Assembly: GCA_903834925.1 (NCBI GenBank)
Contig: CAILLA010000258.1
Coordinates: 1-36,581 of the forward strand
DNA length: 36,581 nt
From: an uncultured Schlesneria sp.
GTDB taxonomy: Bacteria > Planctomycetota > Planctomycetia > Planctomycetales > Planctomycetaceae
Reading direction: 5' to 3'
Below the pieces are notes generated by a model. That model worked only from the letters and a program-made list of their open reading frames with translations, was not told where the DNA came from and did no database searches. How positions within the stretch are numbered: position 1 is the stretch's first letter; the number at the start of each line of letters is the position of its first letter. Made by a program: the position numbers and the translations under genes. This document shows positions 28,196 to 36,538 of the stretch, one piece after another.

Positions 28196-31100
28196 ATGTC
28201 GACAGCTCCGACAGGAATTCCACCTCTGATCGAACGTCAACTGCTCGCCTTGGACAAGCAGATTCGAGATTCTGCGTTCATTCGGGGGGCGGGTCGGCTG
28301 GTGCTTGGAATCTGTCTGTTTCTGAGCGGCGGTTTTCTGCTTGATGCGTTTCTCGGTCTGAACGGAACGGTTCGCGGATGTCTGCTTGGCGGTTGGATCG
28401 CTCTGGCCTTGTGGTTGCTGTGGCGAGGTGTGATCCGGCCGGCCATCGCCCCCGTGTCGTTTTCGGCTCTAGCCGCTCTGGTTGAACGACAGTTCCCCGA
28501 GTTGCGCGAACGTTTGACATCATTGGTTGAACTACGAGGGAACGAAGGGACCGAATTGGCTCCCGGTGCATCCAAGTTGATGCAAGACTTGCTCGCGCGT
28601 CAGACGGTGAAAGCACTTGACCAGTTTTCGGTTGATCAGGTTGGTTCTCACTATGGCCCTATGAAAGCGGTCGTCGCAGGCGCGTTATCGGTCCTTCTGT
28701 TGATTGCCCCTTTTGCCTGGAACTCCGATGGCTACGCCCTTTTGTGGAGTCGGTTTTTTGTTCCCTGGGGGAATTTCGCCTGGGGGGCGAACCTGGACGT
28801 GAAAGTCGTCGAGGGGGATCAGGTGGTTGCTCGTGGGACCGATGTCCCTGTTCACGTTGTGCTGAGCGAACGACGCCGTCACCGTGAAGTCGATCAAAAC
28901 AACATTAAGCCTCTCTGGTTGAATTGGCATGACGCGACAAATGCCTCGGATCGCCGCAGGCTGGAATGGGATGCGGAAAGTGAATCATTTACGACAACAC
29001 TGCCACACGTTTTGCAATCCGTTACGTTCGATGTGACAACTGACGGAGCCAAGTCTGGCACACACCGGATTGATGTGGCTGACCCTCCTGTTATCACTCA
29101 ATTCAAACTTGAGATCGAACCTGCGGCATACACGGGGCTGCCGGCAAAATTATTGACTGGAGTCCCCGGTGAAGTCCATGTCACAGAATTCAGTCGAATC
29201 CAGTTGCAGATGGAATTCAACGAGCCGGTTGTCGAAGCCGAATTGAAGTGGCCGGCCGAATCTGTCGATCCAACGAATTTGGCTGCGAAATCCGATCAGA
29301 AATCAGACCAGCGAATCGCTATCGAGACGGCAATACCGATTGAACTGTCTGCCGACCGGCGCTCAGGGATATTAAGTGCCAAGGCAAGCCTCACAGGGCC
29401 TTTCGCAGTTCGAGTCAAGAATTCGTTCGGATTGCGGAACAACGATCCGTCTCGATTGCTGATAGTGAAACCCGATCTCCCGCCGGAAATCCGGCTGAGT
29501 GGTCCGGAAGATCCTGTCCTTGTCCGTCCCGACGACATCTTTGAGCAAACCATTGAGGTTGCCGACGATTTTGGGCTGACAGCTGTGGAATTGCATGCTG
29601 AGTCATCAACGGGAATCAAACACGTCGAGCAAATGACCGCCGAGCAATTGCGTGAACCGAATGTTTCTCACACCTTCGCGCTGGACTTGACTCCCTTTGC
29701 ATTAAACGGCGGTCAGATCGTGACATTTCGTGTACGGGCGGTCGACAATCGTCCTCAACCAAGTCCCCACGAGGTCTGGACAGCCACTCGGACGTTGATG
29801 ATTAACACCAGCCTTAAGCAACTGCCCGACCAGGAATTGGCGGCGGAAGAAAAAAGCCTGGAAGATGAATTGACCAGCCTGAGAACGGAGCTGAACGAAT
29901 CAAAAGAAGCATTAGCCGCACTTCATCAGCAAACCGAACAAGAATCGCTGAATAAGAAACCGGAAACCGATAAGACCGAGCGATTGATCGCTCTTCAAGA
30001 GGCACAAGACCGTCTGATCGAGAAGTTGCAGCAGCTGAGTGATCGTCTAGCCGAACGTCGCATGACAAAGGATCTCGCACCACTGGCAGATCGGATCGCC
30101 GACGAAAATATGCAAGCTGCCCAGGATCGGTTGGAACAGGCAAAGAATCAGCCAGCTCGCGACCAGTTAGAGCCGATTGCTCAGGCGATCGATCGGACTG
30201 GAGCTGCCGATCGCCAATTGCAACAGTTGGAACGCCAACTGAATGAGCTTAATAAACTCGAACAAGATCTTGTCGAATTGACGCGAATCGCCCAGCGAGC
30301 GGAGCGACTTGCCGATCAGTTGGAAAAGTTCGAAGCCGATCAGCAAGCTGCCACAGATCAAGGGACACAACAGGCTGAACAACAGCAGGCCGAAAAAGCG
30401 GGACAGACAGCCGGGTCGCAGGACCGGCAGGCATCTGCGGCACAACAGAATCCGAACGCAAATTCGCCCGGATCAAACTCACCGCAGAATCAAAGCGAAA
30501 AAGCCTCGAAGCCAAATCAGGAACCTGCGGGCGACGGTAAGCAAGACCCCGCTGCCGCAGAGGCGCTTCAAAAACTGAAGGACGAAGGGCAGAAGCTTTC
30601 GGATCAAATGAACGAATTGCTGAAAAAGCATCCCGAGCTTTTGGAAGCCGCTCGCCGCGAACAACAGGATCAACTGAATCGACTTGCCGACCAGGCACGT
30701 CAACTCGCGGTGCCGCAAGAGCGACTTGCAGACGCATTGAAGCAGGAAGCCGAAAACGCACCAGCCGTCGCCTCGCGACCTGAAAACGCAGTCCAACCAA
30801 ACGCCGATGAGGCAACCAAAGCAACTGATAAACTGGCTGATCCTCAAGCGGGAAACACGCAGGATCAACCTGTGCAAGCGAACGCTGACACGAAAAAATC
30901 CGACACCGACAATGGCGAGCCATCAAAGGTCGATCCATCGCAGCCAAATTCACAAAAGCCGGCGAACTCGGAAATGCCAAAGCCTGATGGCGAATCGAAT
31001 GACGGGGCGAAGCCTGACAAGAAGGAAGGTGGACCTTCGAAAACGGGCGATTCACAACCCGATTCACAAAAGCCAGCGAACGCTGACGGATCAAAGACAA

Positions 31101-33832
31101 ACCCGACGAAGCCAGATGGCCAGAATGCCGTTGGATCAAAGCCTGACCCAAAGGACGGCAATCCATCGAAAGCAGACGCATCACAGCCAGATTCGCAAAA
31201 GCCAGCGAACGCGGACGGATCAAAGACAAACCCGGCGAAGCCAGATGGCCTGAATGCCGATGGATCGAAGCCTGACTCCAAGAACGGTAATCCATCGAAA
31301 GCCGTCGCATCGCAGCCAGATTTGCAAAAGCCTGCGAATGCTGACAAATCGAAAACAGACTCGCCGAAGCCAGATGGCCAAAATGCCGTTGGATCAAAGC
31401 CTGACCCAAAGGACGGCAATCCATCGAAAGCAGACGCTTCACAGCCAGATTCGCAAAAGCCGGCGAACGCGGACGGATCAAAGACAAACCCGGCGAAGCC
31501 AGATGGCCTGAATGCCGATGGATCGAAGCCTGACTCCAAGAACGGTAATCCGTCGAAGCCGGACGCATCGCAGCCAGATTCGCAAAAGCCGGCGAACGCT
31601 GACTCGCCAAAGCCTGATTCACCGAAGTCTGATGCTGGAATGCCTGACAACACTAAACCGGGGGAATCTCAAGCGGCAGCTCCTCAGGCCAACAAACCGA
31701 ACGCCGGTGCTTCCCAATCTGATCAGTCGCCGACAGCTGATAAACCGGCAAATGCGACTGAAACTGATTCCAGGTCAAATCCTCAAACCGGCGAGAATGG
31801 TTCACCAAAGCCGCCACAGAATGATCAAGCTGCTGCGAAGCAGTCTCAACAGCAGCAGGGCGCGGCTGCCGCGCAAAAGCAGGAACAGATTGCCAAGGAA
31901 GCCACTCAACAGGCGATGCAGCTGGCCAAGGAAACCGGAGCGGATTCGCCTGCCACAAAGGCCGCTACGGATTTTGCACGGAAGGCGGATGTGGCGAAAC
32001 AGCAGGCCCAGGCAGGTCAATTAGCTCAGGCTGCAAAGGAGGCTCGTGAAGCTCAAAAGGCATCCGAAGAAGCAAGCAAACAATTGAATCCGGAAGGCCG
32101 GTCGAACTCGCCGCAATCGAAAAAGGCTCAGCAACTTTCCGAACAACAGCGCGACTCCGCCAAACAGTTGGAAGAGCTCTCGAAATCTGCGGATGCAGCC
32201 CGTGGTGCTCAAATGCAAGGACAGCGTCAGCTTGCGGAAGCGACGAAAAAGCTGGCAGAACAACTCGACAAGACGGCTCAAACGTTGAAATCCAAGCCCC
32301 TCAATTCACCACAAGCGGGAGAATCTGGCGAGCGAGCGAAAAAGCAGGCCGAACAGGCTCAACAGGCGATGAAGCAGTCGGAACAATCGAATTCGCAGCA
32401 AGATCCGCAAAAGTCAGTGCAAGCCGCTGCCGCTGCCGCCGAGAAACTGAAGCAAGCTGCCGATGAAGTGAAGCCAACTCCCCCGCAATCACCAAAGTCA
32501 ACTCCTGTTCCGAAACAGGTGGGGGCGCAAGTCGCCGAAGCAACAAAACAGATTCAAGCGGCTCAACAGAAACTCGGACAATGTAATTGCAATAATCCAA
32601 GTTCTTCGAATTCGGGTTCAAAATCGGGATCGAGTTCCTCATCAAATCCCAACGGGAGCCCGAAACAAGGCTCACAGAACCAGTCTCAACAAGACGGAAA
32701 ACAGCCGGGAAAATCCCCGTCCGATAGCAAACAGCAAGGTCAGAGTGGTCAGGAAGGGAAACAACAGAGCCAGTCCCAACAGGACGGAAAGCAGCCGGGA
32801 AAATCCCCGTCAGACAGCAAACAACAAGGTCAGAGCGGTCAGGAGGGGAAACAACAGAGCCAGTCCCAACAAGACGGAAAGCAGCCGGGAAAATCCCCGT
32901 CAGACAGCAAACAACAAGGTCAGAGCGGTCAGGAGGGGAAACAACAGAGCCAGTCCCAACAAGACGGAAAACAGCCGGAAAAATCCCCGTCAGACAGCAA
33001 ACAACAAGGTCAGAGCGGTCAGGAGGGGAAACAACAGAGCCAGTCCCAACAGGACGGAAAGCAGCCGGGAAAATCCCCGTCCGACAGCAAACAACAAGGT
33101 CAGAGCGGCCAGGAAGGGAAACAGCAGAGCCAGTCTCAACAAGACGGAAAACAGCCGGGAAAATCCCCGTCCGACAGCAAACAACAAGGTCAGAGTGGTC
33201 AGGAAGGGAAACAACAGAGCCAGTCCCAACAGGACGGAAAACAGCCGGGACAATCCCCGTCAGACAGCAAAAAGCAAGGTCAGAACGGTCAGGAGGGGAA
33301 ACAACAGAGCCAGTCCCAACAGGACGGAAAGCAGCCGGGAAAACCTCAGCAAGCAGGCAATCAACAGGGGCAGCCATCCAAGCCGGGACAGCCAGACGGC
33401 CCTCCATCGGAAGGGGATTCTAAGAGTAATCAAGTTGGAAATCAGCAGCAGCCGAAGGGATCGGACTTTGCCCAGGCGGCTCAGCAATTCCGCGATGTCG
33501 CAGCGATGTTGAGACAGACTCGTGGCGAACCAAAGGAAAATTTAGCCGCGCGCCAACCAATGAAATCGCAAAAGCCCGGAAAGCCGATGCCGGGTGAGCC
33601 TCAACCGAATTCGGAGCCGGGCGAAGCGGGGGACAATGCGCAGGGAACAACGGCGACTCCGGATCTCAGTCACTTGGATGTTGAGCTTCAGCAGCAGGCA
33701 CGTCAAAACTGGGGCCGACTCCCAGGACAGCTGCGCACCGAAATTCTTCAAGGGTCGGGAAAGAAGTCGCATCCTGAATACACTCAGCGGATCAAGTCGT
33801 ACTTCGACGAAATTACCAAACCGGCCAAGTGA
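28196..33832 (+). CDS. DUF4175-like membrane protein with long low-complexity repeat arrays
   Basis: 1878 residues from ATG 28196, chosen because AGGAG lies 6-7 nt upstream; the frame is open to 27995. Hydrophobic helices near the N-terminus (about 33-82 and 157-177) anchor it. A beta-rich extracytoplasmic part follows (about 200-530), then coiled coil rich in Glu, Leu, Gln and Arg (about 545-730). From about 720 to 1780 the chain is Gln/Lys/Pro/Ser/Asp-rich and probably disordered, including a 43-residue repeat (950-1145) and a 30-residue repeat (1496-1716). A CNC motif sits at about 1463. The end (about 1830-1878: NWGRLPGQLRTEIL, EYTQRIKSYFDEI) resembles the conserved tail of planctomycete homologues. 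The layout recalls the TIGR02302/DUF4175 type. It is 6 bp from the next gene. Function unknown; cell-envelope role inferred. Confidence 0.85.
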   Translation: MSTAPTGIPPLIERQLLALDKQIRDSAFIRGAGRLVLGICLFLSGGFLLDAFLGLNGTVRGCLLGGWIALALWLLWRGVIRPAIAPVSFSALAALVERQFPELRERLTSLVELRGNEGTELAPGASKLMQDLLARQTVKALDQFSVDQVGSHYGPMKAVVAGALSVLLLIAPFAWNSDGYALLWSRFFVPWGNFAWGANLDVKVVEGDQVVARGTDVPVHVVLSERRRHREVDQNNIKPLWLNWHDATNASDRRRLEWDAESESFTTTLPHVLQSVTFDVTTDGAKSGTHRIDVADPPVITQFKLEIEPAAYTGLPAKLLTGVPGEVHVTEFSRIQLQMEFNEPVVEAELKWPAESVDPTNLAAKSDQKSDQRIAIETAIPIELSADRRSGILSAKASLTGPFAVRVKNSFGLRNNDPSRLLIVKPDLPPEIRLSGPEDPVLVRPDDIFEQTIEVADDFGLTAVELHAESSTGIKHVEQMTAEQLREPNVSHTFALDLTPFALNGGQIVTFRVRAVDNRPQPSPHEVWTATRTLMINTSLKQLPDQELAAEEKSLEDELTSLRTELNESKEALAALHQQTEQESLNKKPETDKTERLIALQEAQDRLIEKLQQLSDRLAERRMTKDLAPLADRIADENMQAAQDRLEQAKNQPARDQLEPIAQAIDRTGAADRQLQQLERQLNELNKLEQDLVELTRIAQRAERLADQLEKFEADQQAATDQGTQQAEQQQAEKAGQTAGSQDRQASAAQQNPNANSPGSNSPQNQSEKASKPNQEPAGDGKQDPAAAEALQKLKDEGQKLSDQMNELLKKHPELLEAARREQQDQLNRLADQARQLAVPQERLADALKQEAENAPAVASRPENAVQPNADEATKATDKLADPQAGNTQDQPVQANADTKKSDTDNGEPSKVDPSQPNSQKPANSEMPKPDGESNDGAKPDKKEGGPSKTGDSQPDSQKPANADGSKTNPTKPDGQNAVGSKPDPKDGNPSKADASQPDSQKPANADGSKTNPAKPDGLNADGSKPDSKNGNPSKAVASQPDLQKPANADKSKTDSPKPDGQNAVGSKPDPKDGNPSKADASQPDSQKPANADGSKTNPAKPDGLNADGSKPDSKNGNPSKPDASQPDSQKPANADSPKPDSPKSDAGMPDNTKPGESQAAAPQANKPNAGASQSDQSPTADKPANATETDSRSNPQTGENGSPKPPQNDQAAAKQSQQQQGAAAAQKQEQIAKEATQQAMQLAKETGADSPATKAATDFARKADVAKQQAQAGQLAQAAKEAREAQKASEEASKQLNPEGRSNSPQSKKAQQLSEQQRDSAKQLEELSKSADAARGAQMQGQRQLAEATKKLAEQLDKTAQTLKSKPLNSPQAGESGERAKKQAEQAQQAMKQSEQSNSQQDPQKSVQAAAAAAEKLKQAADEVKPTPPQSPKSTPVPKQVGAQVAEATKQIQAAQQKLGQCNCNNPSSSNSGSKSGSSSSSNPNGSPKQGSQNQSQQDGKQPGKSPSDSKQQGQSGQEGKQQSQSQQDGKQPGKSPSDSKQQGQSGQEGKQQSQSQQDGKQPGKSPSDSKQQGQSGQEGKQQSQSQQDGKQPEKSPSDSKQQGQSGQEGKQQSQSQQDGKQPGKSPSDSKQQGQSGQEGKQQSQSQQDGKQPGKSPSDSKQQGQSGQEGKQQSQSQQDGKQPGQSPSDSKKQGQNGQEGKQQSQSQQDGKQPGKPQQAGNQQGQPSKPGQPDGPPSEGDSKSNQVGNQQQPKGSDFAQAAQQFRDVAAMLRQTRGEPKENLAARQPMKSQKPGKPMPGEPQPNSEPGEAGDNAQGTTATPDLSHLDVELQQQARQNWGRLPGQLRTEILQGSGKKSHPEYTQRIKSYFDEITKPAK
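31052..31633 (+). repeat. 129-nt in-frame tandem array with 258-nt higher-order copy
   Basis: Units start at 31052, 31181, 31310, 31439 and 31568 (the last partial), each encoding 43 residues of the form SQPDSQKPANADGSKTN..KPDG..GSKPD.K.GNPSK. Units alternate in type, and two-unit blocks of 258 nt (about 31118-31375 and 31376-31633) are nearly identical, showing a later duplication of a pair of units. Confidence 0.85.
32681..33345 (+). repeat. 90-nt in-frame tandem array
   Basis: Seven full 90-nt units (starts at 32681, 32771, 32861, 32951, 33041, 33131, 33221) and a partial eighth (33311-33345). Each encodes 30 residues, approximately QSQQDGKQPGKSPSDSK then QQGQSGQEGKQQS. Units differ at only a few positions, mostly silent, with one GKS to EKS and a slightly more diverged last unit. 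Confidence 0.92.
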
Positions 33833-33838
33833 GTTGAA

Positions 33839-34876
33839 ATGAAAAGGCGTTCGACGTCAAAAATCGTTTTGATCCTCGCGGTTCTGATCGCGATGGTCCT
33901 TTATGTGACACCCGGTTTTGCCGTGGACGATCAGGCGGTCGATAACGCGGTCGTTAATGCGCTCCGAATACTGTCGCGCCTTCAGAATCCGAATGGTAGC
34001 TGGAGCATCGAAATCTCTGGTGAATCCACCGCAGCTACATCACTGGCGGTGATGTCGTTTCTGGCGGCAGGTCACGTTCCCGGCGAAGGCCCGTATGGAG
34101 CGACGCTTGAGCGTGGTATCAGCTACGTCGTTGATCATCAGGAAGCGAACGGCATGATCGTGGACCGGCGTGGCCACGGGCCAATGTACGATCACGGGAT
34201 TAGCACGCTGATGTTGGCAGAGGTATCAGGAATGGCCTCCAAAAACCAATCGGCCCGGTTGAAAAAGGTTCTGGAAAACGGGGTCAAACTGATCCTGAAA
34301 GCCCAACAGGTTCGAAAGGGACGGAACGACGCTGGCGGATGGCGATACCAGCTCAATAGCGTTGATAGTGATCTCAGCGTGACAGGCTGGCAGCTGCTCG
34401 CTCTTCGTGCTGCCAAAGATATCGGGTGCGATGTACCGATTGAGCGGATTGATTACGCCGTCAGTTATGTCAAACGATGCTCGAGCGGACGGGGTTTTGC
34501 TTATCAGCCAATGGGTGGACCGACCTCAACGCTGACCGCCGCAGGAATTTTGTGCCTGCAAGTGTGCGACCACCTGGACGACAATGAAGTCCATTCCGGG
34601 ATTCAATTCCTGCAGCGACAGCCTCTTCGTTACGACGAAGGTTGGTACTTCTACGGAGCTTATTATCACGCGATCAGCGCCTACAAATTTGGTGGCCCTG
34701 ACTGGGAACGGACCAAAGCAATTATCTTCCAGCAGCTTGTGGCCAACCAGCAGCCGGTAGGAGGCTGGAAGGCGATGAACGGCAATGAACGTCCGCAGGG
34801 TGAGGTCTATTCAACCAGCCTCGCAGTCCTCGCCTTGACTGTGGAATACGGATATCTACCAATTTATCAGAGGTAA
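33839..34876 (+). CDS. Secreted prenyltransferase/squalene-oxidase-repeat (alpha/alpha barrel) protein
   Basis: 345 residues with a signal peptide (about 1-28, ending PGFA before VDDQ). Repeated helix-hairpin units carry QW-like motifs: QNPNGSW (49-55), AGGWRYQ (166-171), GRGFAYQP (218-225) and VGGWKAM (308-313). This is the alpha/alpha toroid of terpene cyclases and prenyltransferase beta-subunits. The acidic catalytic DxDD of squalene-hopene cyclase is not seen, and zinc ligands of protein prenyltransferases are not obvious, so enzymatic activity is doubtful. It starts 6 bp after the DUF4175-like gene, so they are almost certainly co-translated, and the two proteins probably work together at the cell envelope. 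Confidence 0.87.
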   Translation: MKRRSTSKIVLILAVLIAMVLYVTPGFAVDDQAVDNAVVNALRILSRLQNPNGSWSIEISGESTAATSLAVMSFLAAGHVPGEGPYGATLERGISYVVDHQEANGMIVDRRGHGPMYDHGISTLMLAEVSGMASKNQSARLKKVLENGVKLILKAQQVRKGRNDAGGWRYQLNSVDSDLSVTGWQLLALRAAKDIGCDVPIERIDYAVSYVKRCSSGRGFAYQPMGGPTSTLTAAGILCLQVCDHLDDNEVHSGIQFLQRQPLRYDEGWYFYGAYYHAISAYKFGGPDWERTKAIIFQQLVANQQPVGGWKAMNGNERPQGEVYSTSLAVLALTVEYGYLPIYQR

Positions 34877-34889
34877 TGCGGTTTCAACT

Positions 34890-34961
34890 TTAGCCCGACG
34901 CGCAAGCGAGGGATCTTCAACTTGATTGAAGGCACGATCCCTCGTTTGCGCGTCGGGCTAA
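34890..34961. repeat. Long inverted repeat after the alpha/alpha-barrel gene
   Basis: Two 26-nt arms, 34890-34915 (starting TTAGCCCGACGCGCAAG) and 34936-34961 (ending TTGCGCGTCGGGCTAA), pair with one mismatch around a 20-nt loop. The stem starts 14 bp after the stop codon at 34876 and is followed by ACGAAAAAAT. It could serve as a bidirectional terminator and is probably a copy of a dispersed planctomycete palindrome. Confidence 0.85.
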
Positions 34962-35069
34962 CGAAAAAATCCGGAGTAAGACGCGACTTCCGAGAAACCG
35001 AATATAGCAACGTCGATCACAATTCTGACGAATCCGCACCACCCCCGCAGCGGTGGTTAACGGGGCTTT

Positions 35070-35118
35070 GCACCTTTAGTGGCACTTGCACCTAAAGTCG
35101 ATGGCCTGCACTTTTAGT
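35070..35118 (+). repeat. Three spaced GCAC(C/T)..AGT motifs
   Basis: GCACCTTTAGT (35070-35080), GCACCTAAAGT (35088-35098) and GCACTTTTAGT (35108-35118) recur every 18-20 bp. The last overlaps the stop codon of the small minus-strand membrane protein. They may be short degenerate repeats or binding sites; no known site is recognised. Confidence 0.45.
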
Positions 35119-35485
35119 CGGGAACACTATTTTCGACGATGGTTTTTGGTTTCGCGACACGCGGCTTTGTGATCAACAGGTAGGCAGAGAGGAGTGCCAG
35201 CGGGAGGGCGATCGACCAGTGTGGGATGGTGAGGTTTCCTGCGTTTTTAACCGATGTCATTGACCCCATCGGTACGAAGCGGTACCGATTAATTGCGACT
35301 TCATTCTTCGCTACGTTGATTCGGTAATAGATCCCTGGTGGTGCGTCTCCGGCTCGAATTGTCTTTGGAATTTGGAATCCAAAAGGCGAATATAGACCTG
35401 TGTACCAAACAAACGACCAGGCGCACGCCATCACCAGCGACATCACGCCGATCTTTCGTCGCCAGCCGTGGAAGAATTGGGGCAT
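35114..35485 (-). CDS. Small two-TM membrane protein of unknown function
   Basis: 123 residues. The N-terminus is MPQFFHGWRRKIG, a start shared by a family of short planctomycete membrane proteins known to me only as hypothetical. TM helix 1 is about 13-31 (VMSLVMACAWSFVWYTG) and TM helix 2 about 88-106 (HWSIALPLALLSAYLLI), with a 55-residue loop between and a charged tail (KPRVAKPK). No catalytic motif is visible. It lies between the inverted repeat region and mobA with no clear operon link. Function unknown. Confidence 0.7.
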   Translation of the reverse strand: MPQFFHGWRRKIGVMSLVMACAWSFVWYTGLYSPFGFQIPKTIRAGDAPPGIYYRINVAKNEVAINRYRFVPMGSMTSVKNAGNLTIPHWSIALPLALLSAYLLITKPRVAKPKTIVENSVPD

Positions 35486-35572
35486 GATTCAACAACCTGA
35501 TCAGAAATGAATGTCGCGTTGTGAAGTCTGGCAGAATTGGGGAATTCTTTTAAATACTGCTGATTCTTATTC

Positions 35573-35660
35573 GTGCGATTCGTCAGATTCGTGGTCAAAA
35601 ACTCTTTTGCATTTATCTGTGTGGTTTTGTGTGCATCTGTGGCTGAAGCCTCTTCGCGTC
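35573..35660. repeat. Possible dispersed repeat reaching into the end of mobA
   Basis: The stretch shows internal near-repeats (CGATTCGTCAGATTCGTGG; ATCTGTGTGG and ATCTGTGGCT) of a kind that recurs between genes in planctomycete and related genomes. It supplies the stop codon (35613-35615) and about the last 14 codons of mobA. Recognition is from memory of such elements; only one copy is present in this window. Confidence 0.4.
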
Positions 35661-36269
35661 TTCCGAGAAACCTGCCACTGCAAGCGCCTTTAAATAGTCT
35701 TCCGGGTGGTTCAGGTTTTCGAGAGTTGCCAGCTCGGGATCGACCGATCGTAGCTCGTCAACCGGGACTTCACGCGTATTCACTTCGTCAAACAGAAATC
35801 GCGGACGTAATCGATCGGCACCAAGAAGTTGCTGCACGCGTTCAAGAACTGACACGCGATAAACGGCCGCCAGCGGGTGATGATGCTGGCCATCGCGCGG
35901 CACGGCGATGTCGTGGTCTTCGATCAGTTCAAACATTCGCTCGATAAAAGCGGGAACCAGCAGCGGCACGTCGCAACTCGTGACATAAGCGGCGTCGATG
36001 TTTTTGTCCGTCACGCGTAATCCAGCCGCCAGGCCTTCCAGCGGTCCACGATCCTGTCGTTCATCGTGCGTTATGATGATTTCATGGGAAATCTCAGGCA
36101 AATGCTGGCCCGGTGCGGCGACAACCACAATTCGTTGAGGAGCGACGACCTGGCTGACAAGACGAATGACTCGCTGCAACATCAACTCGGGGCCGAACGG
36201 CAACGTCGCTTTGTCACGTCCCATGCGACTCGACTTGCCGCCGCAGAGAATAATCGCTCCCTTTTCCAT
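35613..36269 (-). CDS. mobA: Molybdenum cofactor guanylyltransferase MobA
   Basis: 218 residues. The signature LCGGKSSRMGRDKA (8-21) is the GTP-binding loop of MobA. RGPLEG (74-79) and the metal-binding Asp100 in TSCDVPLL follow, then HHPLAAVY (substrate side) and the C-terminal NLNHPEDY motif. MobA transfers GMP from GTP to molybdopterin to give the guanine dinucleotide cofactor needed by DMSO-reductase-type enzymes. No other molybdenum genes are in the window. The last 14 or so residues (KRLQPQMHTKPHR region) follow the normal MobA end and are encoded by a repeat-like sequence, so the native C-terminus was probably replaced. The minus-strand ATG at 36269 gives the expected N-terminus. Confidence 0.92.
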   Translation of the reverse strand: MEKGAIILCGGKSSRMGRDKATLPFGPELMLQRVIRLVSQVVAPQRIVVVAAPGQHLPEISHEIIITHDERQDRGPLEGLAAGLRVTDKNIDAAYVTSCDVPLLVPAFIERMFELIEDHDIAVPRDGQHHHPLAAVYRVSVLERVQQLLGADRLRPRFLFDEVNTREVPVDELRSVDPELATLENLNHPEDYLKALAVAGFSEDAKRLQPQMHTKPHR

Positions 36270-36412
36270 ATCATCATTTCGTCAACGTTGTTCGCAATTG
36301 TGTGAAGTCAATCGGGTGGTTAGTGTGACAGATGAGAAATAAAATGGAACAATGAATCCAGTTCTTCTTCGAATGGTTTTGATCTGGTGCTTCGCCAGTC
36401 TTCTGAATTACT

Positions 36413-36448
36413 GTGCCACTGTTTGACCGTCTTCGGTCAAGCAGTGCT
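36413..36448 (-). repeat. Dispersed hairpin element, copy C
   Basis: On the minus strand the element reads AGCACTGCTTGACCG, AAGA, CGGTCAAACAGTG, GCAC. The arms CACTG-C-TTGACCG and CGGTCAA-A-CAGTG pair at 12 of 13 positions. It lies upstream of mobA in a 312-bp stretch that holds no gene. Same conserved blocks as copies A, B and D. Confidence 0.75.
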
Positions 36449-36518
36449 CTTCGACCCCTAGAAAGAGACGACTCTTTTTCCGAATATGCAAGTGAGATTC
36501 ATGTTAGGCCAAAGTAGC

Positions 36519-36538
36519 CATCATCGCTCCGCGTGATG
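36519..36538. repeat. Short palindrome of a REP-like type
   Basis: CATCATCGC and GCGTGATG pair with one bulged base around TCC. The neighbouring CCAAAGTAGC resembles the context of a repeat I associate with planctomycete intergenic regions. The rest of 36270-36581 shows no gene. Confidence 0.45.

Noticed and set aside
30249-31653. Long minus-strand ORFs (457 and 262 residues) opposite the first repeat array
   Set aside because: They are periodic mirror images of the 129-nt array, lack start signals and domains, and the plus-strand frame continues a coherent protein on both sides.
32681-33345. CRISPR array
   Set aside because: The repeats are contiguous 90-nt coding units without unique spacers, and no cas genes are present.
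32301-33407. 368-residue minus-strand ORF and a 255-residue plus-strand ORF over the 90-nt array
   Set aside because: Because 90 is divisible by three and the unit lacks stops in these frames, open frames arise automatically; there is no independent coding evidence.
35573-35947. Plus-strand 124-residue ORF with an apparent signal peptide
   Set aside because: It is antisense to mobA and to the repeat-like sequence; the hydrophobic start comes from the repeat, and the rest is a shadow of MobA.
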